The position numbers and the translations under genes are program-made. The notes beneath the pieces are model-generated. The model was given only the letters and a program-made list of their open reading frames with translations. It searched no databases and was not told where the DNA came from. From an uncultured Eubacterium sp. (GTDB lineage Bacteria > Bacillota > Clostridia > Lachnospirales > Lachnospiraceae): 64,000 nucleotides of DNA. Each line of letters begins with the position of its first letter. Position 1 is the stretch's first letter. The stretch is taken from positions 1-64,000 of the forward strand of contig CAMUML010000006.1 in assembly GCA_947089855.1 (NCBI GenBank), written 5' to 3'. Shown here piece by piece: positions 60,718 through 64,000 of this stretch.

Positions 60718-62085
60718 CTATTTTCCGCCTGTACCGCTTTCCATGATATTTTCCCCGTCTTTTGGTCTGTGTCCGTTTCTGTACTCCATCTTCCGGTTCA
60801 TCATAATAGAAGCAAAAAGCATCCCGTCCCGCCATTCAAACCGGGCATCCCCGTGATACCGCTTTGCGGCTGCACGCACGGATTCTATGCCCAATCCAGA
60901 TTTATGTTGGTTCTTAAAATCATCCGGTCCATGTTCAAACGGCGGCTTTGCGCAAGTATAGTCTACCGTTAACATTAATGTACTGTCGCCAAGCTGTTTC
61001 GCGTTTACCTGGACCAACCGGCGGTTTTCCAATGATAAGCAGGCATCCAGGGCGGTTTCCAGCAAGTTCCCAAGGATTGCACACAAATCCGGTTCCGGGA
61101 TGATACAGGGTTCCTTAATCGGAAACGTAATATCCATTTTAATCTGCTGGCGGCTTGCTTTTTGGGCATAATAGGCTAAGATTGCGTTTACCGCAGGGTT
61201 GCTGCAAAACTGGCAGTATGGGGATTGCGGCATAGATTCCGTATATTTTTGGATATAGGCGCTCAATGCGTCATAATCGCCGTTTTGGGAATAGCTTTGC
61301 AGGGCTTTCCAATGGTAACGCATATCGTGGCGGGCACGCCTGGTTTCTTCGACCTGTGCCTGGATAAATGCATATTGTTCTGATTGTGCCTGCAGCAGAA
61401 ATTCCATGCTGCGGCTGCGTTCTTCGGCAATGGCCTGGTTTTGCATCTGCCGGATGGAACGGATCAGGAAATGGTATATAAGCAGTATGCATATCATGAG
61501 CAGGGTACGTGCCAGAAGCGAAAGGAAACTGCCGTTTTCCAGCGGAAAAGTAAAAAGGAAAACGGTCAGGGTGTTGAAAAAGGGCAGAAGCCACAGAGTT
61601 TTCCAAAAGCCTGGGGCATCTGTTTGAAATACAAGCTGGGCAGTACTGTTGATATAATGTACCATAATAGGCATAGTAGCAAAAAAAAGGAGCAGGACAC
61701 CGGTACCGGCCTCCCAGCCACATGGGGGCAGGTGCAGGAGAGAAACCGCCACGAAGGAAACGGCGCCTCTTACAAACATAACATAAGCGGCCGTAAAAAT
61801 ATAAAGGAATGCAATTTTGCCTGGTTCCATCTTTACAAGGCAAAAAAATAGGGTGCCGAACAGGGGCACGAAGATAAGCTGTGCATATCTGGCAGAAGCG
61901 CTTGCATAGTAGAGCAGAAAATAGATGTATGTAAAAACCAGTTGTTCTGCCAATAGGGTGAAAAGTGTTGCTTTTTTAGAAAAACGCAGATAATCCCAAA
62001 AAGGGATATAGGCGAATAGGTGGAATGGGAGTGTACTGGCTACCATATAAAAAACAAATGCTGTTTGGCTGGATGGTACTTGCAT
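60718..62085 (-). CDS. Agr-type (GHKL) membrane sensor histidine kinase
   Basis: A roughly 455-residue kinase like AgrC. Six or more membrane helices fill residues about 8-205. The dimerisation helix has the phosphoacceptor in RHDMRYHWKALQSY (about 265), and the GHKL ATPase domain has NLLETALDAC (N box) and SGLGIESVRAAA (G box). Such kinases usually sense secreted peptides. Start placed at 62085, where the membrane part begins; the longer open frame runs into the regulator gene. The ribosome site is weak, and it lies 69 bases behind the regulator gene, so one operon. Confidence 0.9.
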   Translation of the reverse strand: MQVPSSQTAFVFYMVASTLPFHLFAYIPFWDYLRFSKKATLFTLLAEQLVFTYIYFLLYYASASARYAQLIFVPLFGTLFFCLVKMEPGKIAFLYIFTAAYVMFVRGAVSFVAVSLLHLPPCGWEAGTGVLLLFFATMPIMVHYINSTAQLVFQTDAPGFWKTLWLLPFFNTLTVFLFTFPLENGSFLSLLARTLLMICILLIYHFLIRSIRQMQNQAIAEERSRSMEFLLQAQSEQYAFIQAQVEETRRARHDMRYHWKALQSYSQNGDYDALSAYIQKYTESMPQSPYCQFCSNPAVNAILAYYAQKASRQQIKMDITFPIKEPCIIPEPDLCAILGNLLETALDACLSLENRRLVQVNAKQLGDSTLMLTVDYTCAKPPFEHGPDDFKNQHKSGLGIESVRAAAKRYHGDARFEWRDGMLFASIMMNRKMEYRNGHRPKDGENIMESGTGGK

Positions 62086-62153
62086 GGCTGTTCCGTTACG
62101 CTTAAAAAGCTGCCTTTCCTTATTTATTGGTACTTGTGTGTACGGGACGCTTG

Positions 62154-62897
62154 TTAATCTGCATAGGCGGCCTGCCCACGGATATTCTGGTAGGAATAGT
62201 CGAGGAATTTTTCCCTTACGTCCCGGTATTTTAACCGGCTGATTGGCAGCAGGCTGCCGTCTTTGAGTTTCAAACAATTTTCTTGAATTTTTTCTACAAA
62301 TTCCAGGTTGACGAGGATGCCTTTCATACAATCGCAAAAATACGGGTATGAAAGCAGCATGCCGGCAAATTCATTTTGGCGCATACGGACGTACTGTTCT
62401 TCGCCATTTTTTAAATGGACGCAGATCTGCCGGTTTATGTATTCGGTCCATGTGACCTGGTGCAGCAGCAGCTTTTGATCCCCATATTTTCCGGGAACCG
62501 TAAAAAACTGGCCTTGTTCTATAAATTCCGCACCGCAGCGGGCAAGGGCCTGTGATAATTTTTGATAGTTATATGGTTTGAGCAGATACCAGGAGGAATC
62601 TACATCGTAACTGTCGATCGCATATTCCTTGGTAGACGTAATAAAGACCAGGCGGCATTCACTGTCTGCTTTCCGGATGCGGCGGGCCGTTTCCATGCCG
62701 TCGATCCCGTCCATAAAGATGTCCAAGAAAATAATGTCATAGCTTCCTTTTGAAAAATGGCTTAAAAGCCCTTCGCCGCTTTCGTATATGTCAGGCAGTG
62801 GGACTAGCGGGATATTGTGCTCGTCTGCCCATCTGGATATGTCAGTGGCCAGGCAGCGGCTGTCAGCGGCCTGGTCTTCTGCAATAGCTATCCGCAT
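62154..62897 (-). CDS. LytTR-type response regulator (AgrA-like)
   Basis: A 247-residue regulator. The receiver domain (about 1-125) shows acidic residues in IAEDQAADS and the phosphorylated Asp in IIFLDIFMDGIDGMETA (about residue 58). The LytTR DNA-binding domain (about 145-240) includes YINRQICVHLKNGEEQYVRM and KILVNLEFVEKI-like (KGILVNLEFVEKI). It probably binds direct repeats upstream of target genes, perhaps the divergent gene at 63429. Partner kinase follows. Confidence 0.94.
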   Translation of the reverse strand: MRIAIAEDQAADSRCLATDISRWADEHNIPLVPLPDIYESGEGLLSHFSKGSYDIIFLDIFMDGIDGMETARRIRKADSECRLVFITSTKEYAIDSYDVDSSWYLLKPYNYQKLSQALARCGAEFIEQGQFFTVPGKYGDQKLLLHQVTWTEYINRQICVHLKNGEEQYVRMRQNEFAGMLLSYPYFCDCMKGILVNLEFVEKIQENCLKLKDGSLLPISRLKYRDVREKFLDYSYQNIRGQAAYAD

Positions 62898-63126
62898 AGT
62901 GATGCATCTCCTAATGCCAGGGCCTGCCAGGATCCAGGATACCGTTCAGTTGTCCTGCCAGGGCCTGTGTGTATTCTTTATTATAGTTTACTAGAGGCCA
63001 GAATATGAATAAAAGGGAGGTTCCCCTTTCAACTATTGAGTATTATAGCATATTTTCGGATGATTGGTACATCTTATTTCATTTTTTTGCATCTTGTGCA
63101 AATGCGGCTATCCTGGAATCTGGATG

Positions 63127-63135
63127 TGCTATACT
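63127..63135 (+). promoter_or_regulatory. Extended -10 promoter before the structured leader
   Basis: TGCTATACT matches an extended -10 element. Transcription would start near 63142, right before the large palindrome, giving a leader of about 285 bases to the next start codon. A clear -35 is absent, as expected for an activator-dependent promoter. Confidence 0.45.
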
Positions 63136-63145
63136 AAAATATCAG

Positions 63146-63272
63146 CTATATATCTGGCATTATACTCACGAGCGGTAAAATTTTCCATATATATTTCGGT
63201 TTTGACGCTCGTGAGTCGGTGTTGTTGGTAAATTTTACGGCTCGCCAGTATAACTAATTGTCAGATATATAG
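63146..63272 (+). promoter_or_regulatory. Large nested palindrome in the leader of the last gene
   Basis: Outer arms CTATATATCTGGCA (63146-63159) and TGTCAGATATATAG (63259-63272). Inner arms TTATACTCACGAGC... (63160-63183) and ...GCTCGCCAGTATAA (63230-63253) match at 21 of 24 positions. ACTCACGAGC (63164-63173) can instead pair with GCTCGTGAGT (63207-63216). Two mutually exclusive folds are therefore possible. Smaller hairpins follow (AGATGG ... CCATCT near 63337-63361). Confidence 0.6.
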
Positions 63273-63428
63273 TCCCTCCGGGGGATGTGCACCCGCACGA
63301 AAATGTAGATGCCGCAAAGCGGCCGTGCCCGGCGCAGATGGCGATAATTAATCACCATCTATATAGTTGAATTCCGAAGATAAAAGCATCAGCAAAGCTG
63401 AAAATAAAAGGCCAAAGGAGGTATCTTA

Positions 63429-64000
63429 ATGGAGAAGCGGCAGGCAGTAGAATATTTTAGGGGATGGATACAAAATACGGAGGCGGAAAGTATGCCGTAT
63501 CCGGACTGGGATAGCGGATCTATGCAGGAGGCAGCGCAGCCTTATAAAACCATACATAAGCGTATCGGGCAAAAACAACCGGCGGATGCGGTATCCAGCG
63601 GGGCAACCGGCGGTAGGCAGGAGCTGCTGCTTTGGCTGGCGTCATTGCTGCTGTTAGCAAAATATGCAGGCGCATCCGAAACGCTGGCAGCAGTAGTTGC
63701 CGATGGCAGGAAGTTCCCGCTGTATTTGAGTTTTCAAAATGGGGAGGATGTGCCGGCCTGCCTGGAAGCGCTGAAAAAGCAGCTGGACGGTGCAAAGGAT
63801 GCCGGGGCGTTTTCCTATGAGGAAATCTGCGCAGAACTGGAACTGCCGCAATTAGCAGTGGTTACGCAGGAGCCGGAGGTTTTGGAGGCTTTGGCGGCGG
63901 AAGGGGGAAAGCTTTGCATCTGCCCGGTATCCGGCGCGGAAGGTATTACAGTATCGGTCCGGTACCACTGTGCAAGCTACCGGGAAGCAACGATGCGGCA
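63429..64000 (+). CDS. Start of a large protein, possibly NRPS-like (partial)
   Basis: An ATG with AAAGGAGG 8 bases upstream opens a frame that runs off the window after 190 codons. The visible part is soluble. It includes GGRQELLLWLASLLLLAKYAG, LYLSFQNGEDVPACLEALKKQLD, and ITVSVRYHCASYREATMR at the edge. The last segment looks like the end of a condensation-type domain just before an adenylation domain in non-ribosomal peptide synthetases. That is a guess from pattern only; the decisive domains would lie beyond position 64000. Divergent from the Agr-like regulator. Confidence 0.45.
   Translation, partial: MEKRQAVEYFRGWIQNTEAESMPYPDWDSGSMQEAAQPYKTIHKRIGQKQPADAVSSGATGGRQELLLWLASLLLLAKYAGASETLAAVVADGRKFPLYLSFQNGEDVPACLEALKKQLDGAKDAGAFSYEEICAELELPQLAVVTQEPEVLEALAAEGGKLCICPVSGAEGITVSVRYHCASYREATMR

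Noticed and set aside
62086-62337. Longer N-terminus for the histidine kinase
   Set aside because: The extra 84 residues are basic, without hydrophobic pattern, and overlap the coding end of the response regulator gene.

Overview
The window looks like the chromosome of an anaerobic, spore-forming, low-to-mid-GC Gram-positive of the class Clostridia, most likely a Lachnospiraceae. It carries sporulation genes (spoIIM-like, spoIVB), the clostridial cluster asp23-nusB-xseA-xseB-ispA-dxs-tlyA-nadK-argR-recN-spoIVB, anaerobic ribonucleotide reductase activase, RNase Y, ECF transport, NiaR-type NAD control and many radical SAM enzymes. Ribosome binding sites are of the AGGAGG type and several promoters match TTGACA-N17-TATAAT.

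Layout. 1-6.2 kb: recX, rny, a NUDIX hydrolase, spoIIM-like, a xerD-like recombinase with unusual active-site residues, and a DAHP synthase on the minus strand. 6.2-12.5 kb: nrdG, tRNA-Arg(CCG), an SH3-repeat surface protein, a pseudouridine synthase, ligA and a small conserved gene. 12.5-23.4 kb: the housekeeping cluster ending in spoIVB. 23.4-26.0 kb: a decayed island built onto the 3' end of spoIVB. It holds small island genes, a frameshifted JAB protein, a displaced second copy of the spoIVB 3' end, a HEPN/MNT toxin-antitoxin pair and a third, short copy of the spoIVB core. 26.2-31.8 kb: an HxlR regulator divergent from a run of seven genes: a six-Cys ACGX-repeat peptide, a cupin, a radical SAM/SPASM maturase, a zinc-type dehydrogenase, a flavin/ferredoxin protein, a zinc macrodomain ADP-ribosyl hydrolase and a SirTM-type sirtuin. 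32-48 kb: accessory and transport genes, including a FliD-like protein, a cobalamin riboswitch with a DUF4430 lipoprotein and ECF S component, a chemoreceptor, a secreted beta-helix protein, a polysaccharide pyruvyl transferase, xylB, an FNT channel and purine nucleoside phosphorylase. 48-52.3 kb: niaR, nadC and nadB on the minus strand and nadA divergent from them. 52.3-58.1 kb: a complete STM4015-4014-4013-4012-4011 cluster directly behind nadA. 58-64 kb: a STAS protein, remnants of a RloAB defence system and an excisionase-like gene, hicAB, an Agr-like two-component system, and the start of a possible NRPS-like gene behind a long structured leader.

Three families of short non-coding repeats are scattered through the window. 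R1 is about 144 bp, has 16-bp terminal inverted repeats and leaves 8-bp target duplications. R2 is 98 bp and flanked by TA. R3 has ends reading AGGAACTGTC. One R2 copy sits inside an R3 copy, and both lie between the cobalamin riboswitch and the genes it should control.

The best candidates for little-described biology are the ACGX-peptide/SirTM locus (26.5-31.8 kb) and the STM4011-4015 locus (52.3-58.1 kb). The spoIVB 3' end as a repeated integration site, and the nested repeats in the B12 leader, are the most informative genome-dynamics signals.
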